Of a stretch of 64,000 nucleotides of DNA, positions 63,013-64,000 are shown one piece after another. Each line of letters starts with the position of its first letter. The stretch's first letter is position 1. The stretch is from an uncultured Blautia sp. (lineage in GTDB: Bacteria > Bacillota > Clostridia > Lachnospirales > Lachnospiraceae). The stretch covers positions 1 to 64,000 of the forward strand of contig URVB01000001.1 of assembly GCA_900551075.1 (NCBI GenBank). Direction: 5' to 3'. The position numbers were made by a program, and so were the translations under genes. The notes beneath the pieces were generated by a model. It did no database searches. It had not been told where the DNA came from and was given only the letters and a program-made list of their open reading frames with translations.

Positions 63013-64000
63013 ATGAATTACGGATATTTCGACGATCAGGCCAAAGAATATGTTATTACAACGCCTGATACTCCCCTTCCATGGATCAACTATCTGGGAA
63101 CTCAGGATTTCTTTACCCTGATTTCCAATACCTGCGGCGGGTACAGCTTTTATAAGGACGCAAAGCTTCTGCGCATTACCCGTTACCGTTATAACTCCCT
63201 TCCGCTGGACTCAAATGGGAAATACTATTTTATCAAAGATGGGGATACTGTCTGGAATCCGGGCACAATGCCTTCCCAGACTCCCCTGGATACCTATGAA
63301 TGCCGCCACGGCCTTGGCTACACACGCTTCGCCTCCGCAAAAAACGGCCTTAAAGCACAGCTCCTCGCCTTTGTCCCCGTCGACGCGCCATGCGAAATCA
63401 ATCAGCTCACGCTGAAGAACACTTCTGCCGAGCCCAAACATATATCCCTCTTCTCTTATGTGGAATTCTGCCTCTGGAACGCCATGGATGACATGACCAA
63501 CTTCCAGAGAAACTTAAGCATCGGTGAAGTAGAGATTGAGGGCAGCACCATCTATCACAAGACAGAATACAGAGAACGGCGGAACCATTACAGCTTCTTT
63601 ACCGTAAACGCTCCTGTTTCGGGATATGATACCAGCCGTGACATTTTCCTTGGCCCAGGCAAAGGAAACGCCCTTCCTGACGCCGTAAAAGAAGGTAAAT
63701 GCAGGAACTCTGTGGCAAGCGGATGGTTTCCCATTGCCAGTCACCAAATAGACCTGACTCTGTCTCCGGGCGAAGAAAAAGAATTCATCTTCCTGCTCGG
63801 CTACTGCGAAAACCCTAATGACCGGAAATGGGAAGCTCCCAATGTAATCTGCAAGGCTCCCGCACATGCCCTTATGGATCGTTTCCTCACCTCCAAACAG
63901 GTGGAAAAAGCCCTGGAACAGCTCCACGGCTACTGGGATGGACTTCTCTCCAGATTTACCGTAAACAGCGAAAATATCCATGTGAACCGCATGGCAAATA
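63013..64000 (+). CDS. GH94 cellobiose-phosphorylase-type enzyme (3' end outside window)
   Basis: The frame is open from ATG 63013 (GGAGG upstream) to the window end, 329 codons of an enzyme usually ~800 long. NYGYFDDQAKEYVITTPDTP, LPWINYLGTQDFFTLIS and YKDAKLLRITRYRYN are the N-terminal beta-sandwich of cellobiose phosphorylases, which split cellobiose with phosphate into glucose-1-phosphate and glucose. The catalytic barrel lies outside the window, so related GH94 specificities (cellodextrin, laminaribiose, mannosyl-glucose) cannot be excluded. Divergent from lacI and the transporter operon. Confidence 0.88.
   Translation, partial: MNYGYFDDQAKEYVITTPDTPLPWINYLGTQDFFTLISNTCGGYSFYKDAKLLRITRYRYNSLPLDSNGKYYFIKDGDTVWNPGTMPSQTPLDTYECRHGLGYTRFASAKNGLKAQLLAFVPVDAPCEINQLTLKNTSAEPKHISLFSYVEFCLWNAMDDMTNFQRNLSIGEVEIEGSTIYHKTEYRERRNHYSFFTVNAPVSGYDTSRDIFLGPGKGNALPDAVKEGKCRNSVASGWFPIASHQIDLTLSPGEEKEFIFLLGYCENPNDRKWEAPNVICKAPAHALMDRFLTSKQVEKALEQLHGYWDGLLSRFTVNSENIHVNRMAN

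Noticed and set aside
1..64000. CRISPR arrays, rRNA or tRNA genes
   Set aside because: No regularly spaced repeats, no cas-like genes and no tRNA or rRNA signatures were seen on either strand by reading; a short tRNA could still be missed without a search tool.

Overview
The window looks like chromosome of an anaerobic, spore-forming gut Firmicute of the Lachnospiraceae type. This is inferred from the dipicolinate synthase genes (dpaA, dpaB), clostridial-style housekeeping genes with strong AGGAGG ribosome sites, several plant-polysaccharide uptake and hydrolysis operons, and the debris of mobilizable elements typical of that family. No rRNA or tRNA gene was seen, so the taxonomy is an inference.

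Layout. 1-10.9 kb is an accessory island. A three-gene transposon (DUF6431 protein, DDE transposase, ExeA-like ATPase) sits inside a MobQ-type relaxase gene. The rest of a mobilizable element follows: an oriT-like hairpin, a four-gene block of small accessory and replication-type proteins, and a regulator gene broken into three frames. Cargo genes come next (two GNAT acetyltransferases, a SnoaL-like protein, a truncated macrolide-type glycosyltransferase). 10.9-20.6 kb is one arabinoside-utilization locus on the minus strand: GH51 arabinofuranosidase, ABC ATPase, permease, binding protein, second permease, a strong terminator, then a YesN/YesM-type two-component system. 20.8-29.8 kb is a second, decayed island. 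It holds an IS3 remnant, a DUF6155/UPF0158 pair, a large primase-helicase-PLD relic (TOTE-like), a GIY-YIG protein, an integrase fragment fused antisense to a beta-helix protein, a DUF1848 protein, and scraps of a lost sugar ABC locus with its AraC regulator.

30.0-33.4 kb carries dpaA-dpaB-asnB, followed by an antisense phage terminase relic and an AAA/DUF4143 ATPase. 35.4-52.3 kb is ordinary core genome: topB, a lipid kinase and PAP2 pair, the sfsA-mutY-GT2 operon, a HAD hydrolase, an L,D-transpeptidase, a MATE-dipeptidase operon, gpmI, a DUF2974 lipase-like gene and hom. 52.5-64 kb is a glycan-utilization locus: a LacI regulator, MalE/F/G-type ABC transporter, GH31 alpha-xylosidase, GH2 beta-mannosidase and D-lyxose/mannose isomerase on the minus strand, with a divergent GH94 cellobiose-phosphorylase-type gene running off the end. 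It could import and strip mixed beta-1,4-glucan/mannan or xylosylated oligosaccharides and send mannose or xylose-related sugars to fructose or xylulose.

The most interesting unexplained signal is a pair of related ~50-nt RNA blocks, each followed by an intrinsic terminator. One lies just after gpmI and the other just after hom. They share about three quarters of their aligned bases and show one compensatory base-pair change, so they look like two members of a structured RNA family that I cannot name.
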